Positions 33,865 through 43,544 of a stretch of DNA of 64,000 nt are shown piece by piece. The position numbers and the translations under genes were made by a program. This DNA is from Phaeocystidibacter sp965659725 (GTDB lineage Bacteria > Bacteroidota > Bacteroidia > Flavobacteriales > Schleiferiaceae): NCBI GenBank assembly GCA_965659725.1, contig CBFHXG010000003.1:47846-111845 (forward strand), in the 5' to 3' direction. Position 1 is the stretch's first letter. Each line of letters starts with the position of its first letter. Below the pieces are notes generated by a model. It made no database searches and had not been told where the DNA came from. It saw only the letters and a program-made list of their open reading frames with translations.

Positions 33865-36486
33865 ATGGATATTCCAGCAAAATACGATCCGAGTACTACC
33901 GAAGACAAGTGGTACTCCTATTGGATGAAGAATGATTTCTTCCGTTCAGTGCCTGACGAGCGTGAGCCGTATACCATTGTCATTCCTCCACCTAACGTTA
34001 CAGGTGTCCTCCACATGGGACACATGCTCAATAACACAATCCAAGATGTATTGGTTCGCCGAGCGCGCATGCGCGGTTTTAACGCTTGTTGGGTGCCAGG
34101 AACCGACCATGCATCTATCGCTACAGAGGCAAAGGTGGTGCAGAAGCTTCGAAAAGAAGGTGTCAAGAAGTCAGATCTCTCCCGCGATGAGTTCATGGAA
34201 CACGCGTGGGATTGGACACATAAACACGGTGGCATCATCCTTCAGCAATTAAAGAAATTGGGTGCTTCCTGCGACTGGGAGCGTGAGGCATTCACCATGG
34301 ATGAAGCACGCAGTGAATCTGTGCTTCGCGTTTTCGTTGATCTATTCGAAAAAGGTCACATCTATCGCGGAAATCGAATGGTTAACTGGGACCCAGAAGC
34401 CAAGACCACCGTTTCCGATGAAGAAGTGATTCACAAGGATATCAACGGTAAGCTCTTCTATCTAAAATATCAAGTTGAGGGTTCTGATGAGTTCGTACTC
34501 GTAGCCACCACTCGACCTGAAACCATCATGGGTGATACCGCCGTGTGCGTGAATCCAAAGGATGAAAGATATGCTCATCTGAAAGGCAAGAATCTCATCG
34601 TTCCCGTAGTTGGACGCGCCGTTCCAGTTATTGAGGATGATTATGTAGATCTCGAATTCGGTACCGGTTGCTTGAAGGTGACTCCTGCTCACGATATCAA
34701 CGACTACGAGATCGGTCAGCGTAACAACCTCGAAACCATCGATGTATTCAATGCCGATGGAACGCTCAACGAGCACGGTATGCACTACCAGGGCAAAGAC
34801 CGTTTTGAGGTGCGCAAGGAGATCGCCAAGGAGCTCGAAGAAAAAGGACTCCTCGAGAAGGTAGAGGATTACCAGACCTCTGTGGGTACTTCTGAGCGTA
34901 CGGGTGCGGTTATCGAACCGCGACTCAGTCTCCAGTGGTTCCTCCGTATGGAAGAGCTTTCAGGGCCCGCTCTCAAAGCCGTTATGGAAGATGAGGTCAA
35001 GCTGATCCCTGAAAAGTTCAAGAATACCTACCGCCACTGGATGGAAAATGTGCGCGATTGGAATATCTCTCGTCAGCTTTGGTGGGGACATCAAATTCCG
35101 GCATTCTATTATGGCGAAGGAGCGGATGACTTTGTTGTGGCATTGACTGAAGAAGAGGCCATCCAAAAAGCGTCTGAGAAATTAGGTCGCGAAGTAGCTG
35201 CCAGCGAGCTTACCCAAGACCCCGATGTACTCGATACCTGGTTCAGTTCATGGTTATGGCCAATATCCGTATTCGACGGTATTCGCAATCCAGATAATGA
35301 GGAGGTGAATTATTACTATCCAACCAACGAGATCGTAACCGCACCCGAGATCCTTTTCTTCTGGGTTGCACGAATGATCTTGGCAGGATACGAATACATG
35401 GGTAAGAAGCCTTTCAATAATGTATATCTAACCGGTATCGTTCGCGATAAACTCGGCAGAAAGATGTCGAAGTCGTTGGGTAACTCACCCGACCCGCTCG
35501 ACCTAATCGATAACTATAGCGCGGATGGTGTGCGTGTGGGCATGTTGCTCACCTCCCCAGCGGGTAACGACCTTCCGTTCGACGAAGAACTCTGTACCCA
35601 AGGGCGAAACTTTGCCAATAAGATCTGGAACGCCTTCCGCCTAGTTAAGGGGTGGGAAGTGGTCGATCAAGCTCCGGATGCAGCGAGTGAGGCAGCCATG
35701 GAGTGGTTTGGGAACCGCTTCAATCAGGCCTTGGAGGAGATCAATATGAATTATGACAAGTACCGTATCTCAGATGCACTCATGGCTACCTACAAGTTGG
35801 TATGGGATGATTTCTGTTCTTGGTACCTCGAAATGGTGAAGCCAGGTTATCAGCAGCCGATCTCGAAGAAAACCTATGATCGCACGATCTCTTATTTCGA
35901 AGATCTCTTAAAGATGCTTCATCCATTCATGCCATTCCTCACCGAAGAGATCTGGCATCTGATATCGCAAAGAGAGGAGAAAGCTACTATCATGTACGAG
36001 AAGTGGCCTGAATTCAAGACTCCTAACAGCGATTCCCTGAATTCATTCGAGCACGCTCAGGCAGTGATCAGTGGTATTCGCAATATCCGTAAGGAGAAGA
36101 ATATCCCAAACAAGGAGCAACTGGAATTGATCAGTCTAACCGAAGATCGTCCAGTTTATTTGCCGTTGATTGTGAAGCTTGGACATCTTTCTGAGTTCCG
36201 CGTTGAAACAACTAAGCCCGAGCAGGCCTTCGCATTCCGCGCAGGAACATTGGAGTATTTTATCCCAGTTTCAGATGCCATAGATATCGAAGCGGAGATC
36301 GAGAAACTGGAAAAGGATCTGGATTATCAGAAGGGATTCTTGACCGCCGTATCGAAGAAACTCAGCAACGAGCGCTTCGTGAACAACGCGCCTGAACAGG
36401 TTGTAGCCAACGAGCGCAAGAAGCAAGAGGATGCTGAAGCGAAGATCAAGCTGATCGAAGAAAGGCTGGCTTCTCTAGCAAAGTGA
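33865..36486 (+). CDS. valS: Valyl-tRNA synthetase
   Basis: ValS (873 aa) charges tRNA-Val. The HIGH motif is HMGH at 50-53 (PPPNVTGVLHMGHMLNN), KMSKS is GRKMSKSLGN near residue 540, the editing domain (TTRPETIMGDTAV) lies between, and a C-terminal coiled-coil tRNA arm (IEAEIEKLEKDLDYQKGF) closes the protein. The ATG at 33865 gives MDIPAKYDPSTTEDKWY, the standard N-terminus; a TTG eight codons upstream is less likely. Its terminator overlaps the convergent peptidase gene. Confidence 0.97.
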   Translation: MDIPAKYDPSTTEDKWYSYWMKNDFFRSVPDEREPYTIVIPPPNVTGVLHMGHMLNNTIQDVLVRRARMRGFNACWVPGTDHASIATEAKVVQKLRKEGVKKSDLSRDEFMEHAWDWTHKHGGIILQQLKKLGASCDWEREAFTMDEARSESVLRVFVDLFEKGHIYRGNRMVNWDPEAKTTVSDEEVIHKDINGKLFYLKYQVEGSDEFVLVATTRPETIMGDTAVCVNPKDERYAHLKGKNLIVPVVGRAVPVIEDDYVDLEFGTGCLKVTPAHDINDYEIGQRNNLETIDVFNADGTLNEHGMHYQGKDRFEVRKEIAKELEEKGLLEKVEDYQTSVGTSERTGAVIEPRLSLQWFLRMEELSGPALKAVMEDEVKLIPEKFKNTYRHWMENVRDWNISRQLWWGHQIPAFYYGEGADDFVVALTEEEAIQKASEKLGREVAASELTQDPDVLDTWFSSWLWPISVFDGIRNPDNEEVNYYYPTNEIVTAPEILFFWVARMILAGYEYMGKKPFNNVYLTGIVRDKLGRKMSKSLGNSPDPLDLIDNYSADGVRVGMLLTSPAGNDLPFDEELCTQGRNFANKIWNAFRLVKGWEVVDQAPDAASEAAMEWFGNRFNQALEEINMNYDKYRISDALMATYKLVWDDFCSWYLEMVKPGYQQPISKKTYDRTISYFEDLLKMLHPFMPFLTEEIWHLISQREEKATIMYEKWPEFKTPNSDSLNSFEHAQAVISGIRNIRKEKNIPNKEQLELISLTEDRPVYLPLIVKLGHLSEFRVETTKPEQAFAFRAGTLEYFIPVSDAIDIEAEIEKLEKDLDYQKGFLTAVSKKLSNERFVNNAPEQVVANERKKQEDAEAKIKLIEERLASLAK

Positions 36487-36506
36487 TCCTCTCGATCAAA
36501 TAAGCA

Positions 36507-38891
36507 TCAATGGGCGATGAGAACTCTCTTTTCGCCCATTTTTGTTTTCACGATGTAGGTACCAATGGCGAAATCGCTTGTGTTGATATGAATGGTATTC
36601 CAACCATTATTGGTTGAAAACACATTCGAGAATACGGTCTTTCCTTCCGTGTTGATAATCTCTACCAGAGCAGAGTCCGAAGTTTCAGCAAGCAGTTCTA
36701 GGATGATCTGATCATCACCAGGATTTGGATAAACGATCATTCCGTTGGTCTTCATCGCTTCTTCCTCAAGTCCAACCGAAGCCGTATTGGCAAATACATA
36801 TTCACCAGGTACCAACTTGGTCAGGGTAACGTTGCCAAAGCCATCCGTTGTTGAGCCCATGTGATTCACGGTATAGAAAGGGAAACCAGACCATGGTTCA
36901 CTCGAGTTTGCACGATAATACACGCCCAAGCTATCTTCCGTATTGGAAACGAGGTCAGCATCCAATGCACCACTCTGAGGACGTGCGTCAAAGAAGATGC
37001 GCATTTCAGCATCCATATTCGGTATTTCACCTTGTATCGTCCAAAATCTGCTTGTGGATAATCGAGCAGCAGCAGAACCTCCCTCAGGCCCTGCCCAGTG
37101 ATGGGCGATGTACAAATTGTAAGGGTCGTCAGAGTTATTCACGATCAATCTCGCCTTGGCATTATCCAGATTGAAAATGCCATATCCGTCGCCTTCTATC
37201 TTATCGAATGTGGTTCCCGTGAGATAGTCTTCTCCTTCATTGATGGTTGCGTAAAGAGGGGCAGAAGGGAGTCCATTCAAGGTAATGCGTATGCTATCCG
37301 AATTTACATTGACCATCTGTTCCAAAGTATCATTCACCATGTACACTTTAAGCAACATAGGTGCATCCAACAAGTAGGCGTTCCTTTCCTTTCGGTTTTG
37401 AAGAAGGTCGATATCAGCATGCGCTTGTCCGCCTGTAAAAGTCACATTTACGATCGACGCAGATACGGCAACTTGTCCGGGTTGAAGCACTTGATCTGCG
37501 AAGAAATCCGACATATTCACACCGGAATATTGCGACAAGACCTGCTCGAATGAAGCTGTAGTGAAGTTCTCGTGAGCGTGATTCGTGAAGATTTGATCTA
37601 CCGTGTAGGTGTACAATGAGTCGCCTAGATACCCTCTCAAATTATGACCTACCCAAGCACCTTTATTATACACATGCATTCCGTAGGTCGTAGAGTGATC
37701 CACGCCATTCAATGCCAAATAGCCTCCATCTTGAGCATGTGCGTAGTTCAATACTTGAAGCTGATTGCCTCTTACCGTTCTCATGTAGCGCTCTCTATCG
37801 TACACATCTTCTTGATAGAGGTGAGATGAAAACTCGGCCATACCTTCATTGATCCACATATCCTCAGCCTTTTCACAGGTGATGAGGTTGCCCCACCAAT
37901 GGTGTGCTAGCTCGTGAGCGATGATATCTTCTCCCATCAATGTTCCGTTGGCTAGTGATAGAGGAAGGTGAATGCTGGTGGAGTGTTCCATAGCCCCCTG
38001 CGTGGTCATCGCGTAGCCCACTTTGTCCCAAACATACGGTCCGAAATGGTCTTCAAAAGAGGTGAGAATTCCCTGAAGATTGCGGAAGGAGCTCTTCACA
38101 TTCGCCGTATCATTTGGGCGAGCAAGAAGGAGGGAAGGTATGGTTCCGCTTTGTATGGTGAGTGTATCTTCTAACTCTTCGTAATTTGAAATAGCTACAC
38201 TCACTAGATAGGCTGGTAATGGATCAGAGCAATCCCAAGATTGAATGATGGTATCTCCAGCAACGACAGAGGTGTGCGTGCGAACGCCGTTGGCATATGC
38301 CTTCCGCGGCGTAACCGTAGTGATGTCAAAGCTATACGTGCTGTGTTCAATGAAGTTGTCGAAAGCCGGGAAGAGTGAACGTCCATAGGAGTGTGGGTTC
38401 ACATCAAATCCAACACCGAGGTTAAAGAAGTACGGTGAGCTGTGGTGCCAACCGCCCCAACCACTTGGATCGGCCGGTGCAGCACCCGAGTAATAGATCT
38501 CTACCAATGCCGTATTTCCTACCATCCATGTGCCACTTGGAATAGCGAGGTAGCGAAAATCACCGCTGACCTGATGCACGACCGATGTACCATTGATCTT
38601 GGCAGAATCGACCGTGTAACCATCCAATTCAAACCAAAATTTCTGGGTGGATGTGAGCATTTCCACGCTGAGATCAGCTCTAGCCGTGAGGAAATTTGTT
38701 GGCAGTTGAGAAAAGTCGAGATCGAGGTGCGTATGCGAAATGTCGAATGTATCGCTCAAGGCCGAGTGATCTTTGTTTGGGGTGCTCATGGCCATCTTGG
38801 CCCATTCATTCTTGAAATCGGCGCATGCGTGTTGCGACCATGAGGTGATCGAATACAACAATACCAGTAAAGTAGCAGTTCTCTTTAGCAT
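36507..38891 (-). CDS. M1-family metallopeptidase with T9SS sorting domain
   Basis: A 794-residue secreted enzyme: signal (1-20, SWSQ), M1 N-terminal beta domain, thermolysin-like core with zinc motif HELAH (326-330) and third ligand E349 (INEG), and GAMEH at 299-303 in place of the usual GAMEN. A beta-rich C-terminal region ends in a T9SS sorting domain (about 720-794, VYPNPGDDQI to GEKRVLIAH). It should act as an aminopeptidase outside the cell or on its surface. It is 20 bases downstream of rlmB, the last gene of that minus-strand group. Confidence 0.92.
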   Translation of the reverse strand: MLKRTATLLVLLYSITSWSQHACADFKNEWAKMAMSTPNKDHSALSDTFDISHTHLDLDFSQLPTNFLTARADLSVEMLTSTQKFWFELDGYTVDSAKINGTSVVHQVSGDFRYLAIPSGTWMVGNTALVEIYYSGAAPADPSGWGGWHHSSPYFFNLGVGFDVNPHSYGRSLFPAFDNFIEHSTYSFDITTVTPRKAYANGVRTHTSVVAGDTIIQSWDCSDPLPAYLVSVAISNYEELEDTLTIQSGTIPSLLLARPNDTANVKSSFRNLQGILTSFEDHFGPYVWDKVGYAMTTQGAMEHSTSIHLPLSLANGTLMGEDIIAHELAHHWWGNLITCEKAEDMWINEGMAEFSSHLYQEDVYDRERYMRTVRGNQLQVLNYAHAQDGGYLALNGVDHSTTYGMHVYNKGAWVGHNLRGYLGDSLYTYTVDQIFTNHAHENFTTASFEQVLSQYSGVNMSDFFADQVLQPGQVAVSASIVNVTFTGGQAHADIDLLQNRKERNAYLLDAPMLLKVYMVNDTLEQMVNVNSDSIRITLNGLPSAPLYATINEGEDYLTGTTFDKIEGDGYGIFNLDNAKARLIVNNSDDPYNLYIAHHWAGPEGGSAAARLSTSRFWTIQGEIPNMDAEMRIFFDARPQSGALDADLVSNTEDSLGVYYRANSSEPWSGFPFYTVNHMGSTTDGFGNVTLTKLVPGEYVFANTASVGLEEEAMKTNGMIVYPNPGDDQIILELLAETSDSALVEIINTEGKTVFSNVFSTNNGWNTIHINTSDFAIGTYIVKTKMGEKRVLIAH
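36509..36543 (+). terminator. valS terminator inside the end of the convergent gene
   Basis: AATGGGCGA (36509-36517) and TCGCCCATT (36532-36540) form a perfect 9-bp stem followed by TTT(T). The same bases encode the last residues (MGEKRVLIAH) of the minus-strand T9SS peptidase, so one sequence serves both purposes. Confidence 0.7.
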
Positions 38892-38911
38892 TTTGGCAAA
38901 TTAGCAAACCT

Positions 38912-39679
38912 TTACGACTCTGCCGCTTGACGTTGACGAACAGCTTCCCATAGAATGATGCCCGTAGCCACACTGACGTTGAGTGATCCGATGTTACCCA
39001 TCATTGGGATCTTTGCTCGGTGTTTACACAAGCGCATCACCGCTGGAGAAATTCCGTCTTCTTCAGAACCCATCACGATGGCGGTAGGCTGTGAGAAGTC
39101 GTTTGTATAGAGTCCGTCTTCCGTTTTTTCGGTGCAGGCAATGGACTCTAACCCGGAATCATGCAACAGATGCAAGGCGTCTTGCAAATTCTTCACGCGA
39201 CAAATAGGTACGCGCAAGAGGGCACCCGCGCTACTCTTCACTGCGTCCTCGTGCATAGGAGCCGAGTGTTTTTCAGGTATAACGATGGCGTGAACCCCGG
39301 CGCACTCCGAACTTCTAGCAATGGCACCCACGTTGCGCACGTCGGTCAATCGATCCAAAAGGAGGATCAGTGGCGTTTCGCCTTTTTCGTAGATTCCTGG
39401 TAGAAGGTCTTCGATCGATGCGAATGGAACCGCACTGACGTAGGCAATTACGCCTTGATGATTCTTTCGAGTTAGCTTGTTGAGTTTATCGAGCGGAACG
39501 TGTTTAAAGGGGAGTCCGCGTTCCTTGATATACGGCCAAAGTTCTTGGAAAACTCCACCTCTGGAGCCTTTTTGCACGTAAATTCGATCGATCTCGAGAC
39601 CTTCTTCAATGGCTTCGATCACCGGCCTAATACCATAAATAAGGTGGGGCTGTTTGCCGGAGTTGTTGGTCTCGTTCAT
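38912..39679 (-). CDS. rlmB: 23S rRNA (guanosine-2'-O-)-methyltransferase
   Basis: RlmB/TrmH-family SPOUT methyltransferase (255 aa). An N-terminal substrate-binding part (LIYGIRPVIEAIEEG) is followed by the knotted SAM domain: LLDRLTDVRNVGAIARSSEC, AIVMGSEEDGIS and GSLNVSVATGIILWE. It methylates 23S rRNA, probably the guanosine equivalent to G2251. The ATG at 39679 is chosen; it lies inside the 3' end of the upstream GWxTD gene (53-base overlap). An earlier ATG at 39721 would add 14 unrelated residues. Confidence 0.93.
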   Translation of the reverse strand: MNETNNSGKQPHLIYGIRPVIEAIEEGLEIDRIYVQKGSRGGVFQELWPYIKERGLPFKHVPLDKLNKLTRKNHQGVIAYVSAVPFASIEDLLPGIYEKGETPLILLLDRLTDVRNVGAIARSSECAGVHAIVIPEKHSAPMHEDAVKSSAGALLRVPICRVKNLQDALHLLHDSGLESIACTEKTEDGLYTNDFSQPTAIVMGSEEDGISPAVMRLCKHRAKIPMMGNIGSLNVSVATGIILWEAVRQRQAAES

Positions 39680-40982
39680 CTTGTGCTCTTTTAATGTCTT
39701 CTGCGTCGTAGATCCGTCCATGGCGCCACGACTCTAGGGCTAGACCCCATCCGTAGCGATATTCCGATTTTCTCCTCAACGAATAGTCATTGTTGGAGAA
39801 GGGATTGATCATCTTATCGAACACAAAGGTATAATTCAATGAGCTCGCCTCCTCGCCGTACACCCAAGTTTCAGTGTCACGGGAGCGATAAATATTGGTA
39901 GGAGGACCATAAACAACATAGAGTATGCCCCGATCGGTTCTCCATCCTTCTTGGTAAGAGGTGAAAAAGATGTTAGCGGCTTCAACTCTTGAGTAGTATT
40001 CTTCTATTTGATCTTTAGCCCGCTCAACCGTTCCAGCATGGCGGATCCAGAACTTGTCTAACTCGATCTTACCTGTATCAGCGGAGTTTACATCCATGCC
40101 TTCGTACTCTAGGTTAGAGGTGAGATAGCGCATTGGGCCTTGAAGGTGGGATTTGTCAGTAACCAACGGGAAGGTAGGGTAGTAGTGGAATAGCGTATAT
40201 CCCATCCGTGTTTCATCATCGATCTGAAAATGATAGAAACCAGGTCGATCCATGGAGAAGATCGCTCCATTCTGCAATTCAAACACGCTATCCGCCCTGT
40301 AGTCGAAAGTAGTAGGGTCAGTCTTCACAAAAGGTGGTGTAGCGATCCCGAATTCTCGATCATAATAGGTCACCTTGAATTCTCTCACTTCATCATTATT
40401 GATCATCCTGTATTGCTCTCCTAATTGGATATGATGACCGAACACGATGTTGGAATCGGTATCAACTACCAAGAAATTCTGATCGCTGTAGGGATCGGTT
40501 CTCTCCAATATGCGCACTTCATCGAAGTATAACTTCCTGTTGCGGTCGTGGAAGCGGATGAGTAATATATAGGTGTCCCTAGGAAGGCTGGTGCCCACAT
40601 CTACGGTCAATGCACCTCGGATCTCTTTCGTTGAGAGCTCTTGTACAGCGTCCTTGATCGTGAGTGAGGCCGTATCCACCAACAACTCTCGTTGAAAGGT
40701 TTCGTACATGAATACTTCCACATCCACGTGGGCATTGTAAAGCCCAGTTTGTGGAGATCGGATGTACAGCATCTCTTCGGAGGAGAAAGAGAAATGGATG
40801 GTGGACTCGAATTTATTTTCGTTGAAGATGCGGATCTTGGGTCTAACCAACACCCCATTCTTTTGGTAGACGTGTGATAGATTCACTGCACCTAGACCGC
40901 TGCGCGTGCTGCATGAGCCTAGTATTGTTCCTATCAAGAGGAGTAGAAGATATTTAATCGGTTTCCTCAACATCATTCTCAT
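39627..40982 (-). CDS. GWxTD-domain lipoprotein
   Basis: A 451-residue lipoprotein (TILGSC, C24) with the GWxTD domain of Bacteroidota: EEYYSRVEAANIFFTSYQ is followed by EGWRTDRGILYVVYGPPT. The N-terminal half is beta-rich. The family function is unknown. The gene overlaps rmuC at its start (29 bases) and rlmB at its end (53 bases). The overlaps point to strong translational coupling. Confidence 0.9.
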   Translation of the reverse strand: MRMMLRKPIKYLLLLLIGTILGSCSTRSGLGAVNLSHVYQKNGVLVRPKIRIFNENKFESTIHFSFSSEEMLYIRSPQTGLYNAHVDVEVFMYETFQRELLVDTASLTIKDAVQELSTKEIRGALTVDVGTSLPRDTYILLIRFHDRNRKLYFDEVRILERTDPYSDQNFLVVDTDSNIVFGHHIQLGEQYRMINNDEVREFKVTYYDREFGIATPPFVKTDPTTFDYRADSVFELQNGAIFSMDRPGFYHFQIDDETRMGYTLFHYYPTFPLVTDKSHLQGPMRYLTSNLEYEGMDVNSADTGKIELDKFWIRHAGTVERAKDQIEEYYSRVEAANIFFTSYQEGWRTDRGILYVVYGPPTNIYRSRDTETWVYGEEASSLNYTFVFDKMINPFSNNDYSLRRKSEYRYGWGLALESWRHGRIYDAEDIKRAQDERDQQLRQTAPPYLWY

Positions 40983-42270
40983 TATCCAACAACTTCGGGG
41001 AAAGTCGTTTTGTTGTTTGCAACCCTAATTTACGCATGTTTTCTGCACGCTTCACCAAGTTACCCCGACCTGCTGATAATTTATTGAAGGCATTGTCGTA
41101 GGTCTTTTGCGTAGTGAGTAATTGACTCCCCAATCGTTCGAGGTCTTCTACAAAACCAACGAACTTATCGTAGAGTTTTGCGCCTTCTTCGGCGATCTCC
41201 TCGATATTCCTGTTTCGTTTTTCTTGTCGCCATATCGACGCCACCGTGCGCAATGTAGCCAAGAGGGTGGTGGTACTAACGATCACGATATTCCTTTCCA
41301 AGGCCTTCTCATACATGTTGTGATCGTTCTGAAGGGCGGCGTTAAAGGCTCCTTCTATCGGTATGAACAGAAGCACGAAATCCGGACTTTGATCTCCATG
41401 TAGTTTCTGGTACTCCTTTTTGCTGAGGCCTTCTAGGTGAGCGTTGACCGAGAGGAGATGCTCTTTCATGGCCTTCTCTCTTTCGGCATCTGTTTCCGCG
41501 GCTACCAATTTCTCGTAGGCTACCAATGATACCTTGGAGTCGATCACCACATATTTTTCATCGGGTAAGTGAACCACCACATCGGGTTGTAGTCGGCGGC
41601 CATCTTCTGTAGTATGGCTTTCTTGGGTTTCAAACTCCTGACCTTCATTCAAGCCTGACGCTTCGAGGAGACGTTTGAGGATAACCTCACCCCAGTTCCC
41701 TTGCTTCTTCACATCACCCTTCAGCGCACGGGTGAGGTTGCTAGCCTCTTCTTGTAAGGACTGATTTTGCTCCACGAGTTTCTTCAACTCGGAACTCAAG
41801 GCTGATCTTTCCTTCAAACCCTTCTCGTAAGTGTCTTGTACCTTCTTTTCGAAGGAGGTCAGTTTCTCTTGCAGTGGATTGAGTACGTTGCTCATTTCCT
41901 CCTTGCTTCGCATTTGGAAGGCCTCAGTATTCTTTTGAAGGATCTCACTTGCGGTGAGTTTAAATTGTTTGTAGAACTCGTCACGAAGCTGATTCATTTC
42001 TGCTCCGTGTTCTTCGAGGCGGCGTGCGAGATCTTTTTTCTCTTGTTCGTGTGTGGAGACCATTCTATTCAACTCCACTATTTTATTTTGAAGCTCGTTG
42101 TTCTCACTCTTCAACTCTTTATTGGCGGCTATTTCGCGCTCGTAAAGATCACGACCAACACCCTCTACAGCGTTGGGTGCAGAACGTTTGCCCATGCGGA
42201 ACCCGATGATGAGTCCGATAATGGCTGAGGCTAGAATGGCGAGGCCGAAAATGAGAAAGGTACTATCCAT
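40954..42270 (-). CDS. rmuC: DNA recombination protein RmuC
   Basis: RmuC (438 aa) has an N-terminal membrane helix (about 4-25), a long coiled coil (about 40-190) and the RmuC nuclease-like domain (about 200-420), with GNWGEVILKRLLEASGL, QPDVVVHLPDEKYVVIDSKV and FIPIEGAFNAAL. The family is related to restriction-endonuclease folds and limits rearrangements at inverted repeats. The start at 42270 (MDSTFLIFG) overlaps ung by 8 bases; an upstream in-frame ATG at 42306 lies further inside ung. Confidence 0.94.
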   Translation of the reverse strand: MDSTFLIFGLAILASAIIGLIIGFRMGKRSAPNAVEGVGRDLYEREIAANKELKSENNELQNKIVELNRMVSTHEQEKKDLARRLEEHGAEMNQLRDEFYKQFKLTASEILQKNTEAFQMRSKEEMSNVLNPLQEKLTSFEKKVQDTYEKGLKERSALSSELKKLVEQNQSLQEEASNLTRALKGDVKKQGNWGEVILKRLLEASGLNEGQEFETQESHTTEDGRRLQPDVVVHLPDEKYVVIDSKVSLVAYEKLVAAETDAEREKAMKEHLLSVNAHLEGLSKKEYQKLHGDQSPDFVLLFIPIEGAFNAALQNDHNMYEKALERNIVIVSTTTLLATLRTVASIWRQEKRNRNIEEIAEEGAKLYDKFVGFVEDLERLGSQLLTTQKTYDNAFNKLSAGRGNLVKRAENMRKLGLQTTKRLSPKLLDNENDVEETD

Positions 42271-42991
42271 TGGGTTGATTGATATTCGAGAATAAATCCA
42301 ATTCAAGATTACACCAATCTATTGAATTTTGATTGGTTTTCATAAGGTAATCATTTGCAAGCACAAAGTGATTGCAACCTATGAACCCGCGATGAGCGGA
42401 AAGAGGTGAAGGATGCGGAGCGGTAAGGATCAGGTTGTGAGTGGAGTCGATCATCTTCGATCTATCGATGGCATGTTTACCCCAGAGTAAGAATACTACG
42501 TTACCTTTCTTACTAAGGGCTTCTAGTAGGGCGTTGGTGAATACATCCCAACCCAGTTTGGCATGGCTCCCGGCCTTTCCGGCTTCGACGGTTAGATGAG
42601 AATTGAGGAGGAGCACCCCTTGCTTGGCCCAGGGTGTGAGATTACCCGAACTGGAGAGTGTACACTTCAGGCTCCTATTCAACTCTTTGAAGATATTCCG
42701 GAGAGAAGGAGGGACCATGACTCCGTCGGGAACACTGAATGAAAGTCCGTGTGCCTGCCCATCGCCATGATAAGGATCTTGTCCAACGATCACCACCTTC
42801 GTCGCCTCGAACGACGAGAGCTCAAGAGCTTTGAAAACGTGTTCTTTAAGAGGATATACGATCTGAGATCGATAGAGATCATCCACATTCGAGAGAACAT
42901 CTTCGAAGGCTTGATGGTTAAGAAAGGGATGAATGGAATCCATCCAACTATTTGGAACGTATGTACGTATAGGTTGTTGATCGACGTTCAT
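42263..42991 (-). CDS. ung: Uracil-DNA glycosylase
   Basis: Ung family 1 (242 aa) removes uracil from DNA. The water-activating motif GQDPYHG is at 70-76 (D72) and the DNA-binding loop HPSPLSA begins at H193. LLLNSHLTVEAGKAGSHAKLGW is the expected uracil-pocket region with N130. It is the first gene of the ung-rmuC-GWxTD-rlmB-peptidase series. Confidence 0.97.
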   Translation of the reverse strand: MNVDQQPIRTYVPNSWMDSIHPFLNHQAFEDVLSNVDDLYRSQIVYPLKEHVFKALELSSFEATKVVIVGQDPYHGDGQAHGLSFSVPDGVMVPPSLRNIFKELNRSLKCTLSSSGNLTPWAKQGVLLLNSHLTVEAGKAGSHAKLGWDVFTNALLEALSKKGNVVFLLWGKHAIDRSKMIDSTHNLILTAPHPSPLSAHRGFIGCNHFVLANDYLMKTNQNSIDWCNLELDLFSNINQPNG

Positions 42992-43037
42992 AGTAATTGC
43001 GTAAGAAATCTCTTTAGAGCCCTTGTGCGATTTTAGT

Positions 43038-43045
43038 TACATTTG
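43038..43045 (+). promoter_or_regulatory. Candidate -7 box for small lipoprotein-ytxJ-lipA operon
   Basis: TACATTTG matches TAnnTTTG, 34 bases before the ATG at 43080. The -33 element is unclear. Confidence 0.45.
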
Positions 43046-43079
43046 TCGTTTAAGCAAAGAACATAAAAAAAACACCGCT

Positions 43080-43205
43080 ATGAAGCGAGTTACCATTGCA
43101 TTGATTGCTGCTGTTGGATTACTAGTTGCCTCTTGTGGAGCGTCTGAGCCTTGCCCTGCATTCCAGGGAGATGCTGGACAGCCTGAGGTAGAACACAGAG
43201 TTTAA
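43080..43205 (+). CDS. Very small lipoprotein (41 aa)
   Basis: Forty-one residues: a lipoprotein signal MKRVTIALIAAVGLLVASC with C19, then about 22 polar residues (GASEPCPAFQGDAGQPEVEH) including one more Cys. The frame is open from 43023, but the ATG at 43080 gives a canonical signal. It touches ytxJ (stop 43205, start 43206) and is surely co-transcribed. Function unknown; such tiny lipoproteins are easily missed. Confidence 0.7.
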   Translation: MKRVTIALIAAVGLLVASCGASEPCPAFQGDAGQPEVEHRV

Positions 43206-43544
43206 ATGAAAAACGCATATCACCTTACATCCTTGGACGACTTGGATGCGCTAGACAAAAGGTCTCGCGGAGGTGATGGTGTGCTCCTTTATAAACACAG
43301 CACGCGTTGCTTTATAAGTTCGATGGCCCAACGTCGTTTGAATGATTGGGGTTCGGAACACCTACCTCTCTATTATCTCGATCTAATCAGATACCGAGAT
43401 GTAAGTAACTCTATCGCCACTCGTTATTCTGTACAACATCAATCACCACAGCTCCTGTGGATCAAGGATGGAAAGTGCATCGAACACACTTCGCATGAAG
43501 GTGTTGGCAGCGATGTAGTAAAAGAGTGGTTAGAACATGCGTAA
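43206..43544 (+). CDS. ytxJ: YtxJ-like monothiol bacilliredoxin
   Basis: A 112-residue thioredoxin-fold protein of the YtxJ/DUF2847 family, tied to bacillithiol redox in Bacillota and Bacteroidota. The expected single-Cys site reads YKHSTRCFISS; family members usually have HSTRCPIS, so Pro is replaced by Phe. The cis-Pro region HQSPQLLWIKDGK is present. It likely removes bacillithiol from proteins or protects cytosolic thiols. It overlaps the following gene by 8 bases. Confidence 0.88.
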   Translation: MKNAYHLTSLDDLDALDKRSRGGDGVLLYKHSTRCFISSMAQRRLNDWGSEHLPLYYLDLIRYRDVSNSIATRYSVQHQSPQLLWIKDGKCIEHTSHEGVGSDVVKEWLEHA

